Source of the DNA: Cristatella mucedo
Taxonomy: Eukaryota; Bryozoa; Phylactolaemata; Cristatellidae
Reading direction: 5' to 3'
DNA length: 64,000 nt
NCBI GenBank assembly: GCA_009760855.2
Contig: WPIO01000081.1
Coordinates: 1,802,353-1,866,352, forward strand
Below the pieces are notes generated by a model. That model searched no databases. It was not told the origin of the DNA and saw nothing but the letters and a program-made list of their open reading frames with translations. Below are positions 43,752 through 53,759 of the stretch, piece after piece; the stretch's first letter is position 1; every line of letters begins with the position of its first letter. The translations under genes and the position numbers were made by a program.

Positions 43752-45119
43752 GAATGACCTCAGCGTGCAGCAAAATAGTAGCTGCGCTGGCTGCCAGTCG
43801 TGCGGGACATCCGGTGGCTTTTCGCTCGCATCGACTGACTTGCAGCCGCAGACCGGCAGCTGAGCTCGGCACCCCATTGTTTCTGTTTCCTCTGACTGGC
43901 GGTCGGTATCGATCGACCTCGACACGAACTGAACCGCCGCTCCCACTGAGCGCTCTGTCGGTCGGTGCAGCTTCAGCGCCGCCTCTGCACTGGCGTGCAA
44001 CCGCTGCCACCATCGCTGGGCTAGCTGTCACTGTTCGGCAGCAGCTGTCCTAGTGTTCTGTGTCTCTTGCTGTGCGCATTGAGGCTGCTAACTAGTCACG
44101 ACTACCAAGGAGGCTTGATTGTAGAGGCGATTGTAATGTTCAGTTCCACATATTTTTTTACTGCTGGAACAATGCCAGATAGCAGAGGCATAACTTGTGT
44201 GCGTATCCACGGGTTTCACACGTTCGCGAGCTCGTGTGTGAGCACAAGCATGACCTTACTTTAACTACAATCCTCTTGGTAGCCGAGATGCACGAGTTCT
44301 ATTGCAAAAGAACCGTTCATTGTGTAATCTCTGTCGCTGCTGCACTTGCATTTGCAAGCCTTGGTGTGTCCGAAGTTATTTCCTGTCATTGGCATTGTGG
44401 AAGGATTGTAGATCTTATGAGTCACGAGAATGCACCAATAATAGCCCTGGCTATGCTTTCAGAGTCGTGTCATTGATGTTCAACTTGAAGCCGCATTGAT
44501 GTTCAACTTATATACGATCAACTCACCAACTTCCTCTGCTGTTAGTGATGCTCGCATTGATAATCTTTCTAAAATTCTGTTGACGATTTTACCAACTGGG
44601 GAGATGAACGTAGCAATAAGTTTGCAGTCATTTGTAAATCTATTCAAATCCGAATCTGCTTGCAGAGGTGTAACACTTCCTAAATTTGCTATATTAGTAT
44701 TGGGCTACCAAGAATTATCTAATAACTAGGATTCTGTAGGTTGCCGCTCCTGTCCGTCTCCGTTGGGAAGCACAAGTTTTATTTGAGCCTCCAAGGCTAT
44801 AAGGTTGTCTTACGAAGGTCACCAGATAATAAGCTATGCTTGTAATCGGCTGCAGGTCATGAGAGCATGATCGAGCTCAACGCTGCACAGACCGCTCGAA
44901 CGTACATTATGTAAATCCCCAGAAGGCCGGCTGTGTACAGAGCTAGAAGCCTGAGAAGAATATTTAAGCAATGTTCACTGATAAGCTAATTCGCAAAAGC
45001 CCTCTTCTGCACCGCCATGAGGAACCGAAGAAGGGACAGCTACACTGATGAACTTTAGTTTTACCATCGATGCCATGTTAAATCAAAATAGACCTGAGCA
45101 CTTGTAACTGCACTTGTTG
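43752..45119. other. Intergenic, CpG-rich then AT-rich
   Basis: 43.75-44.06 kb is CpG-rich with ORFs on both strands. 44.06-45.12 kb is AT-richer, with one 77-codon ORF (44496-44729) of no known family. Confidence 0.3.
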
Positions 45120-45290
45120 AGCTGGTAGCGCTGTAAATAAATAAATCCCAGCTGATTAAACAGCCTCTTTTTGTATAGCGACAGAAGAGCCTTTATGGCT
45201 ATTACCACCGCTTGCAGTGGCGATAAAGAATTGAACCGGACCGAGGTCGTGAAAGCAACCGCCTTACCTAGTGTGCCATCACGGCTGTAT
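45120..45290 (-). mobile_element. S2 tRNA-derived SINE
   Basis: taaataaataaatcccagctgattaaacagcctctttttgtatagcg, then caccgcttgcagtggcgataa, then gaccgaggtcgtgaaagcaaccgccttacc. Close to the 19.3-kb copy but with the B-box segment shortened. Confidence 0.8.
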
Positions 45291-45317
45291 CCTGCTCGAA
45301 CCTCTTATGTATACAAA

Positions 45318-45368
45318 TATATATATATATATATATATATATTTGTATATATATATATATATATATAT
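45318..45368. repeat. (AT)n microsatellite
   Basis: About 50 bases of AT with one TTTGTAT interruption, between two S2 SINEs. Confidence 0.93.
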
Positions 45369-45384
45369 GGGTAAAAAAGTGGTT

Positions 45385-45545
45385 AGCGGATTCAACAGCC
45401 TCATTTAGATAGCAGCAGAAGAGCCCCAATATCTCTCACCAACGCTTGCAGTGGGCAAGAATGGATCACCCACTACCGGTCTCGAACCCGAGACCTGTGT
45501 CGCCAAGAGCAAGAATCTTGGGGTTAATGCCGAGTAGGCTAGGGT
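45385..45545 (-). mobile_element. S2 tRNA-derived SINE
   Basis: attcaacagcctcatttagatagcagcagaagagcc, then acgcttgcagtgggcaa, then gtctcgaacccgagacctgtgtcgccaagagc (B box, minus strand). Confidence 0.75.
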
Positions 45546-45777
45546 GACAGTGAACTGTCCACGTGATCAATCGCGAAGAGAGACATTACAAATGGGATAG
45601 GTAGTACCTATTGAACCAATAGCCAGATGATTGCTGACTATCGCAAGCATACTCTCAAGTACAGCCATATTCACCCGAGGTTACTAAAACACACCCTGCA
45701 TGCTGCATGTTTATGCGTATGCATGTACAGTAATGGACGTATCGCTCGCCTGGCATAACTCTCTAAAACAGAAATAT

Positions 45778-46040
45778 AATGTAATTCCGTCTGTAAATCC
45801 ATAACGACTATGTGGGTGTTACGAAGGAGAGTTCTGTATAGCGAACTCAGCCTACGCGACTTTCGGTACGCATTCGGTAGCCAATAGACTTCGTCTCACG
45901 CAACAAAGAGAAAGTGGGAAGCATAGCAGAGTCGGGAGAGCAGTTGATGCAGTGAGTAACGTGGAAGTAGCAGCTCAGGACCGCTGAAAAGGGTGAGCCA
46001 TAGTCAGTCGGCAGCAGGAGAGTAGACAATCGCTCGCCGG
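45778..46040 (-). mobile_element. LINE-B 3' end fragment
   Basis: aatgtaattccgtctgtaaatcc..cgcaacaaagagaaagtgggaagcatagcagagtcgggagagcag..ggcagcaggagagtag on the minus strand. Confidence 0.8.
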
Positions 46041-46866
46041 CGGCGGCAGTAACAGCGAGGCAGTAGCAGCTGCACACCGGATGTTTGTACGATGCTGCTG
46101 CACTCTGGCGCGAGTTTGACTTGCATCGCCTGCGGGAAGCGTCGGGTCAAAGTGTCTCATGAATGAAAGCCCGCGGGGTTAGTTATCCGCCCACGGAAAA
46201 ACAAGGTTTCTCACGTTGTGTAAGACCTCATTTATGTAAGAAGATTAAGAGAGAGAACATATTAACTCATTACGGATAATAGCAACGGTCGCTTGCCTTG
46301 AAGACTAGGTAGTGTCGCCGTGTGGGACAACGCCTGTTGACAACAGCTGTCGGTGGCGGCGTGGCCACTCTTGGATCCGTCCGAATGGATCGCGTGTGCA
46401 GTGTTCACTCGCGAAATCCTCTTTCTATTGCCGCTCGGATCCCGCCTCTAATTACTGCGGACTAGTAATTTTTGCAATCCATTAGCGTACGCACGATCAT
46501 GACTCGTTACGCCGGGTTACGACACGAGTTGCCTTCCTTCGGAAGGTCTCACTTTTTTTCTTTGATAACTTTCTTAGCTCGACTGTCTCAATGTAGCAAC
46601 GCCTTTTTGCCTGGGTCCGCAATGCATGCTTATCAAGATTTCGTTCTTGCTCGTTGGAGCTCAAACCAATATTAGGAAAGCCATCGGGCTTAACCGCGCT
46701 AATGAGGATCCCTACGATATGAGAGTGAAACCGCCGACGCCACCTGCCTAAAAAGAAAGCGTGTGATAGCCGCATGAAGCGGCATCTCCGCGATAAATCT
46801 CAGTGAGCATATCAGAATAGAGGCAAAACGGCTTCAGTCGGAAATGAGGACAGAGTGGCGCAGAGA
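46041..46866. other. Intergenic, unassigned
   Basis: Nothing recognised. CpG content rises toward 46.3 kb. Confidence 0.35.
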
Positions 46867-47233
46867 TTTATTTATGGGTTTCAGTGCAGCTGGCTCCGCA
46901 TGGCAAGAGCGAGCACCGTCCTAGAGCGATAGAGTGTTGCAGCGCAGAATCCGCAGATAAGTTTAGGCACCATGGCGGTGGCTGGCAGGATATACTTACG
47001 CACAGACCTGGTTTTCTAGAGAGAAAAAAAACTGAGAAAACTGCCAAGCATTCATCTCGTTCAGCACCAAGCGCGTGTTCAGCTTCGCTGAACAAAGGCC
47101 TCTCAGCAGAGCACCGAGAAAAATACAGCGAGTGCCCTTTTTGGTCCGACGAAGAGGACGATGTGCGGACGCTCCGTGCTGAAACGTGTGTGGGCGTGCC
47201 ACAGCAGTGAAAATATGACTGCTGGGCTGCCAT
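46867..47233 (-). CDS. Candidate small gene or terminal exons, unknown
   Basis: On the minus strand an ATG ORF (47233-46868, 121 codons, Ser/Cys-rich) contains a perfect-looking donor (GTCTGTGC/GTAAGTAT at about 46995). A T8-CTCTCTAG acceptor-like tract lies just before it. AATAAA on the minus strand is at 46867-46872. It has gene-like signals but no recognised protein family. Confidence 0.2.
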
Positions 47234-47295
47234 GCGCGGTTTTTGAATTACAAAGACCGCGAGCGGGCTAACTTCATAACTTACGGTTTAGCTGG

Positions 47296-47303
47296 TATAA
47301 AAG
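47296..47303 (+). promoter_or_regulatory. TATA-box candidate (TATAAAAG)
   Basis: TATAAAAG with a CA-type initiator about 31 bases downstream (ggcagtt, A at 47327). A CpG-rich region follows with the palindrome and TCTCGCGAGA element. The downstream product is unknown; the first ATG frames are short. Confidence 0.35.
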
Positions 47304-47517
47304 CCAAAGGTGTGTAATATTCTGGCAGTTGCGCTGAAGACTGAGCCCGTCAGTTGAGTTGGGCCATGGGGTCCAGAGAAAGCTATCGCGTATGCCGCCG
47401 CCATGGCTGGTGTTAGCCCGCGCTAGAGCCCTCGGCGGCTGGCTTATACACTTTACCGCTCTGCGCGCACGACTTGCTGCATTTCAAAGTCTACAGCGAG
47501 CGCTCGCGAATCGCACA

Positions 47518-47558
47518 CTCGCGCCGACCCTCGACGATTCGTCGAGAGTCGGCGCGAG
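47518..47558. repeat. Near-perfect palindrome, 20-bp arms, 1-bp spacer
   Basis: CTCGCGCCGACCCTCGACGA at 47518-47537 pairs with 47539-47558 at 19 of 20 positions. Confidence 0.9.
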
Positions 47559-47560
47559 AG

Positions 47561-47570
47561 TCTCGCGAGA
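47561..47570. promoter_or_regulatory. TCTCGCGAGA promoter-type motif
   Basis: The exact palindromic 10-mer is known in vertebrates from CpG-island promoters (the ZBTB33-associated M8 motif). Its role here is inferred. Confidence 0.35.
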
Positions 47571-49054
47571 AAGGGAGTGGTGGCAGCGATCGATTTGAAG
47601 CCACGCTAAACGACCGCTGGCCGGAAGCGAGTGTCGCTGCAGGTAGAGGATTAACGGAAGCGAGCGCCGCCGCGCCCGAGTCGCGGTAGCAAGCGGTAGC
47701 AACAAAAGCCTCTCCAGCTCCCGCCGCCCGAACTTGTAGAACCCCGGAAGCGAGCGCAGCCCTATCGACGGCGAGCGAGCGCGTGCGCTCTTGGCGGTCG
47801 GCGTCAGCTTGCAATCTGCGCGCTCACCAGCTAATGGCGCAGCCGGAGAGGAAGTCGCTTCGGTTGCGAAGCCACGGGCGCCGGCTGCTCGTTCTCATTG
47901 AATCCAGAGAGACGCGGCTTCTGACGAAACGCGCGACTAGGCGAGGCGCGTCGGTGCGGTCTCTCTAATCGAGCGCGATTAGGCAGCCGTCGAAACCGCA
48001 AATCTCAGTGCAGAGAGGCGAAGCGAAAGCCCCGCGCCCCTCCTCAAAGTAGGCTAAGAATGGAAACGCTGCGCCGGCGGCACCTACCCGCTTTCCGGCT
48101 ACCTACGAACGGGCCGATGAGGACAGCGTGCCGCTCGATCGATGACGTCAGCACAGTCATGCGACCGTCAGCTTCGCATCGCCGTGCGCAGCCCGTAACG
48201 ACAGGCCATGATGGGGTCTGGAGCGGCCATTCGTGCGCTTCTTCTATTCAAATTTCAGATCGCGAGCGACCTGCGCGTCTCGCCGTCCGCGTCATGCCTT
48301 CGCGCTGACTCGCCACCAAACGACGGCCGGCGAGCCGGCGGGCGGCGACGGCGGCGCGGCCTCTCGCTCGGGCGCATCAGCGCCTTATCGTCTGATCGCG
48401 CAGTGAGAGACGGCAGCGAGAGACGGGAAGCGAGCGCGCGGGCGGGTCACCGCGCGTCGCGGCTTCGCTGCCGGCGCACGGCGAGCGCCGCGGCGACTAG
48501 CAGCAGCTCGCCCACGTGGTTACAGAGGGCGCTCAAAGAAAAGGTTTTTTTAATTTCGCCTGGCCGAGCTTTGCCGAGCGCTTTCGCGCAAAGACTCGGC
48601 CTCGCCCGCTCCAAGGACGCGCTCGAAGGGAGTAGAAGCTGCTGCGATCCTGGTCGCTAGAGAAAATCGTCGCGTCAACAGGCGAGAACAAAAGCGGCGA
48701 GCGAGCGGCGCGAGGTCGCCGCTTTTGGACAATGGCCGGCGCAGCGCATCCGCGCGGTGCAGGGAAAATAGCAGTTGCCACGTGGCATTTTGGTGGAATG
48801 TACCGAGACCGGGAAAAGAACCGCAGAGGACCTGATGATGACTCCCCGCAAAGCAACTTCGCCCTCAGACACGTCAACACCGAGCTTTACAAATGCCATC
48901 CATCCATCATGTATCGGTATAATAATGGATAATTAGGTAATCAGAGACGTAGCTTTTCATTTTATCCAGCCAATTGTAATTTGTGTTTATAAACAACCGT
49001 TGCTACGGCTGTCAAAGAGTAATAAGTGGGCGTGGCGCGCGAAGCCTGCGAAAT

Positions 49055-49088
49055 GTCAGACCGCGGCGGCCGCTGGCCGCGGTCTGAC
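49055..49088. repeat. Inverted repeat, 13-bp arms
   Basis: GTCAGACCGCGGC at 49055-49067 and GCCGCGGTCTGAC at 49076-49088, with an 8-base loop. Confidence 0.85.
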
Positions 49089-49615
49089 GCGCGCTCGCAA
49101 TATTAGGCGCACTGCGAGCCGTGTTCCTGGCGCTCGCATAAATCAGAGTGCCATCTGGATTCGCGACCCCCTCTAGCCGCAAGGTGCCCGCGCGCGCCGA
49201 GCCTTCTCTCCGACGATCGCCATCGCTCGTGCCGCGCAGGCTGCAGCACCCGCTTCGCGTGCGCCGGGCTGGAAGCACAAGGGCGGGGGGGGGGCGGCCA
49301 AGCCACGACTCCGGGGTGGCGGCTGCTGCAGCGTCGGAGACGCCGGCGAGCGTTCGTTTGGCTGGCGAGTCCTAACTCGCACTTCGTTACGGTGCGTCGT
49401 CGCGCCCGCACGTCGGCCAAAGCGCCCACAGAGCCGGAAGACACTCGCCCGCCATCGCTAGGAGCTCGCTCGCGCCACCGCCAGCGCCGGGCGCTCGAAC
49501 GCACGCTCGCAGCGCCGCTCGCCAGGCGGGGCTGCGGCAAGCCGCCGCCGCAGCACTTGCCGGCCGCGATGCGCCGAGCTGCGCCGAGCGAGCGCGGTCG
49601 CCAGGCTTCGACGGT

Positions 49616-49645
49616 CTGAAGCGGCGGCGGCCGCCGCCGCTTCAG
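49616..49645. repeat. Perfect 30-bp palindrome
   Basis: CTGAAGCGGCGGCGG followed immediately by CCGCCGCCGCTTCAG; no spacer, no mismatch. Confidence 0.92.
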
Positions 49646-49688
49646 CTCGCTCGACCCGGGGATGGGCGCGCCCCCGGCGGCGGCGGGC

Positions 49689-49690
49689 CA

Positions 49691-49739
<49 letters not shown>
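49689..49739. repeat. (CGG)n trinucleotide repeat
   Basis: About 17 uninterrupted GGC/CGG units in a CpG-rich block. Confidence 0.95.
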
Positions 49740-50275
49740 AAGCCGACGAAGCTGCAGGGAGCAGCGTAAACACTGCGGCGCTGGCGGCCAGGTGGCCACG
49801 CGGCGGCGGCTTGCGAGCGTGCGCCCGCCGGCCGCTCGCCCGCAAGCCGCACGCCACTGGCGCGACCTCGCCAGGCTCGGGATCGCCGGGCGCGCGCGCG
49901 AGCGGGCGGGCGAGCGGGCGGGCGGGCGGGCGGGCCGCCGCGGTGAAGAACGGTGCATCCAATCGGACTCGCGCCCGATGCAGACGGCCGCGCGGCCAAC
50001 GGAGAAGCTCCTCGGCGCTGCTGGTAGCGCTGGCTCGCGTCTCTTGAGGTCGGTTGCATGGCGACCGAGGTCGATGCGAGCGAGCGCGGCGGCCGCGAGA
50101 ACATCGCCCGCTACGCCGACGGCGAGGAATCGGCGCAGGGTTCGCGGTGCGTTTCGGCGTTGGCCGCGGTCAAGGTCTGGCCGAGCCGGGCCGTTGCCGC
50201 GCGCTGCTACAGCTAGGTTGACGGCTGCGTTCGTCTGTGCGCTAGATGGAGGCGATGACGCCGACCGTTGCTGTC

Positions 50276-50352
50276 TATATACGTACGTGTATACCCTGTA
50301 TACACACATATACGTAAATATATATATATATATATGTGTGTGAGTGTGTGTG

Positions 50353-50405
<53 letters not shown>
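50276..50405. repeat. (TA)n/(TG)n compound microsatellite
   Basis: tatatacgtacgtg then TATATATA, then about 30 TG units with TTTG and TGCG variants. Confidence 0.92.
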
Positions 50406-50444
50406 GCCTGGATAAAACGCTCCCGATTCGGCAGCATGAGAGAA

Positions 50445-50720
50445 GATTCCATTGCGCAAAATTGCGAAAGCTAGATCCACAGTCTCGGACCTGCAGAACC
50501 AAAGCTTCTGCCGCCAACTTTCTTAAAACAGGAGAATGTAACAGGTACTTCGCTGTCCATAGGCGACATGAGGTCACACTGAGGCTGAAACTGGTGTAGC
50601 AGTTCAGCTGGGTATGAAGAAGCCACGCCCCGGTGGCCTTGTGGGTCTGACTAAAAACGTTGCTCTGTATCCGCCGATCAACCCAGAGCCATCGCATTTA
50701 GCTAAAAATGACAATTGCCT
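50445..50720 (-). mobile_element. LINE-B fragment
   Basis: gcgaaagctagatccacagtctcggacctgcag..cgctgtccataggcgac..gtgtagcagttcagctgggtatgaag follows LINE-B on the minus strand. Confidence 0.7.
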
Positions 50721-51084
50721 TGAACCTCATATCTGAAGCTCTTAGATTTATTTACCCAACTTGCAGCTACAAATATCACCAGCTATTTCTATTTCGACCA
50801 AGTCGTCACCTTCGGCTCACCTCGTCGACGGCTTTCGTTTCTGGGACCGACGACGCTGTATTCTGTATAAGCTTCTATTCACCCAGAATTCACGCCAGCG
50901 TTCCTTCAGCACCTTCCTGAAGCAAATCTACTGTAATCTCACTTTGGCGGCGGCTGGCTGTTTTAAATCGGCTAAGACAATTCCAGCCCGAAATCTACTA
51001 GAATATATAAGAAAACCTTAAAAAAGAAAAATCTAAAAGTTGTCGCTTATTTCATTGGAAAGCCTCACCCTCCCTTAACATTTG

Positions 51085-51235
51085 CGCAGGCTCAGCCTCT
51101 CCGATCGCCTCGGCGCGACATTTCCGTTCCAAGACGACCTTAAATTGAATCGTTGCATCAACTCCGCAGTCAAGTCTGCCGCCTTTCAGACACACGACTT
51201 TGCAAACATCCGGAAGAAATACTAAGAGAGCGCTA
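51085..51235 (+). mobile_element. LINE-A RT fragment (diverged)
   Basis: gacatttccgttccaagacgacctt..catcaactccgcagtcaagtctgccgcctttcag parallels the LGVTFQSDLSLDDYISSTVK region of LINE-A. Confidence 0.5.
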
Positions 51236-51490
51236 GTGAAGTCAAGTTCGTCCGTCCATGTGCTTCACGTCGGAATTTCCGGCTGCTTTTTCCCCATGCG
51301 CGCCTAGCTGTCTGCGAAGTACGAGGCCCTGCGCGAATGGGAAAGACGGGACGGCTCTCTTGGTGACCTGCGACGGCGCTTCATTAGGCTTCACTCAGCC
51401 CCACGCGTCAGCTTTCGGCACTCGCCGACGCGTCCTTGGTTTCGCCTCCTGGATTTTACGGAGGTCCTGTCCAGGTCCTGTCCAGGTGTC
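51236..51490. other. Intergenic GC-rich DNA
   Basis: Nothing recognised between the LINE-A fragment and the minisatellite. Confidence 0.3.
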
Positions 51491-51581
51491 CCTCTCGCCC
51501 CCTCTCACCCCCTCTCACCCCCTCTCACCCCCTCTCACCCCCTCTCACCCCCTCTCACCCCCTCTCACCCCCCTCACCCCC

Positions 51582-51616
<35 letters not shown>

Positions 51617-51735
51617 TCCCCCCCTCTCACCCCCTCTCACCCCCTCTCACCCCCTCTCACCCCCTCTCACCCCCTCTCACCCCCTCTCACCCCCTCTCAC
51701 CCCCTCTCACCCCATCTCACCCCATCTCACCCCCT
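51491..51735. repeat. 10-bp minisatellite with C32 core
   Basis: About 20 copies of CCCCTCTCAC flank an uninterrupted run of about 32 C at 51583-51614. The G-rich minus strand could form quadruplexes. The run length is doubtful in any assembly. Confidence 0.93.
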
Positions 51736-51814
51736 ATCCCTCCGCTCGCTGCCTCTCACCTCCTCTTCAAGCGTCCCTTGTACCATTCGCTTCTCTGACT
51801 CGGCTTGTTTAGCT

Positions 51815-52140
51815 GTGCTTCGAGCCAGCCTCAAATCCTTCGGAGATCGTGTCCTCCATGCCTATCTGTGCGACTCAAGCCAGGATTCCCTAACGACTGC
51901 CCGGCGGACATCGCGACACATCATGACTCGACGACATTAAAAGCCTAACTAAGAGCCCACCCGGTCATCCTTGCCTTCGGCCAAGTGAGGTGCCCATCAA
52001 GTGGTACTGCAATCGTGCGTCAAATTATCCGCATGCAATTTCGCATTCGGTTGTTCGTTCGGTTTTGCAACTTGTTTATTCGGCTAACTAACTTCAAGCC
52101 GAAAGGCTTGAAAAACGCTTAGAAAGAGATCACCGAGACT
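51815..52140 (+). mobile_element. LINE-A 3' fragment (diverged)
   Basis: agcctcaaatccttcggagatcgtgtc..catcatgactcgacgacattaaaagc..cgcttagaaagagatcaccgag keeps LINE-A 3' order. Confidence 0.55.
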
Positions 52141-52744
52141 AGTCGCAGTAGGTCAAGATGGCGCTTGCAAAATCCCGGTCAGGAATTTAAATCAGACCAG
52201 AAAATTAATGCTTTATGATTAGAAGCAAGACATCAATGTTACGCCGCCGCTGCAGCAATCGCGGTAGTTCAAGATGGCGCGGCGCGCTCGTAATCCCAGG
52301 CCCTTCGGAGCGGGTCAGATCGGCTGCTGCTGCTGCACGAGCAGCACGAGAGATTGCGATCGATTTTTCGAAGTTTCCTCGGTTAGAGCACTTGCCGCGG
52401 TGCCGGCGGCGAGCCTCCGTCTCTCTTTCGTTGCGCTGCCATCTCTTGCCGCCGATAGCACTTGTCACCCCGCCGTACTTTGCCTCGCAGGTCGCTCAGT
52501 CACAGCTCGGTAACCAGACTGGTCCCCGCGGGCCCGGACCGCTCGGTGACCGCCAGCTTGCATCCGCCACACATTGCGCTCGAATCTGCCTGCGACTCAA
52601 ACGGCAGCGGCAAGAGACGGCGGGGCAGCGGCGGCGGCGCTTGCCCGACGCACCGTGCACTTCCGCCGCCTCAACGCGCTGCGGCTGGACGGCGACTGGA
52701 CGGTGGCTGGACGGCTGCGGCAGCGGCGGCGGCGGCTGCACGCC
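52141..52744. other. CpG-rich flank of the GCC/GCT repeat
   Basis: ORFs are open on both strands (plus 52215-53375, minus 52496-53341) but Arg-rich and unrecognised. Probably CpG-driven, although a repeat-containing exon cannot be excluded. Confidence 0.3.
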
Positions 52745-52818
52745 GCTGCCTCTCCCACCACCGCCGCTGCCGCCGCCGCTACCGCTGCCGCTGCCGCCGC
52801 CGCTGCCGCCGCCGCTGC

Positions 52819-52849
<31 letters not shown>

Positions 52850-53170
52850 GCTGCCGCCGCCGCTGCCGCCGCCGCTGCCGCTGCCGCCACCGCTGCCGCT
52901 GCCGCCGCCGCTGCCGCTGCCGCCGCCGCTGCCGCCGCCGCTGCCGCCGCCGCTGCCGCCGCCGCTGCCGCCGCTGCCGCCGCTGCCGCCGCCGCTGCCG
53001 CCACCGCTGCCGCCGCCGCCACCGCTGCCGCTGCCGCCGCCGCCGCCGCCGCCGCCGCTGCCGCCGCCGCTGCCGCCGCCGCTGCCGCCGCCGCTGCCGC
53101 TGCCACCGCCGCTGCCGCCACCGCTGCCGCCTCCGCTGCCGCTGCCGCCGCCGCCGCTGCCGCCGCCGCT
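52745..53170. repeat. (GCCGCCGCTGCC)-type triplet minisatellite
   Basis: About 425 bases of CCG and CTG triplets in an irregular 6/9/12-bp pattern. All frames lack stops, giving poly-Pro/Leu, poly-Ala, poly-Arg/Cys and, antisense, GGGS-like frames. Confidence 0.95.
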
Positions 53171-53455
53171 GGCGTCTGGAGGATGTGGGCGGAGAGAGCC
53201 GGGTTGGCCTCGTTTGTTTGCCGACGCTGGCGTTCGCAGCCAGCCGACCGACCAATCTAACAATGCACGGGCGCTCAGCGATCGCTGTCTGCCGCCTCGC
53301 CGAGGCCTCCGCCGCCGCAAAGATTGGGCGATGCGCGCCATTCTCCGACGACTGACGCAAGAACAAGCTGGCTAGACTGTTCGCGACTAGAACGCAGCGT
53401 CGCCGTAGGAGAATCCCCGAGCTCGCCAGATCACTACGTCACACCGCCATCCTCG

Positions 53456-53457
<2 letters not shown>

Positions 53458-53495
<38 letters not shown>

Positions 53496-53681
53496 TCTCT
53501 CTTCCTCTCTCTTCCTCTCTCTCTCTCTCTCTTTCTCTGTCTGTCTGTCTCTCTGTCTGTCTCAGTCTCTGTGCCTCTCTCTGTCTCTCCGTTTCTGTCT
53601 CTCGGTCTCTGTCTGTCTCTTTCTGTCTGTCTGTCTCTCTCTGTGCTTCTGTCTCTGTCTGTCTGCGTGTGTATCACTCTC

Positions 53682-53733
<52 letters not shown>

Positions 53734-53759
53734 TCTCTCCCCCTCTCTCTCTCTCTCTG
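53458..53759. repeat. Degenerate (CT)n with CTGT units
   Basis: 300 bases of pyrimidine-rich repeat with interspersed CTGT and CTCT blocks. Confidence 0.93.

Larger units (their letters stand above)
47571..50250. other. CpG-rich block (about 2.7 kb)
   Basis: Very high GC and CpG density with overlapping long ORFs in up to four frames on both strands (for example 49103-50104 minus, 333 codons; 49792-50343 plus). Compositions are Arg/Ala/Pro-rich and change with frame, as expected when stop codons are rare. It could be the CpG island and first exon region of an unseen gene. No domain recognised. Confidence 0.4.

Noticed and set aside
49103-50480. ORFs of 333 and 340 codons on the minus strand
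   Set aside because: CpG-rich DNA with few stops. The two frames overlap, both are Arg/Ala/Pro-rich, and no domain is visible.
52215-53375. 386-codon plus ORF and 281-codon minus ORF
   Set aside because: Most of their length is the GCC/GCT repeat, which is stop-free in every frame. The flanks show no known domain.
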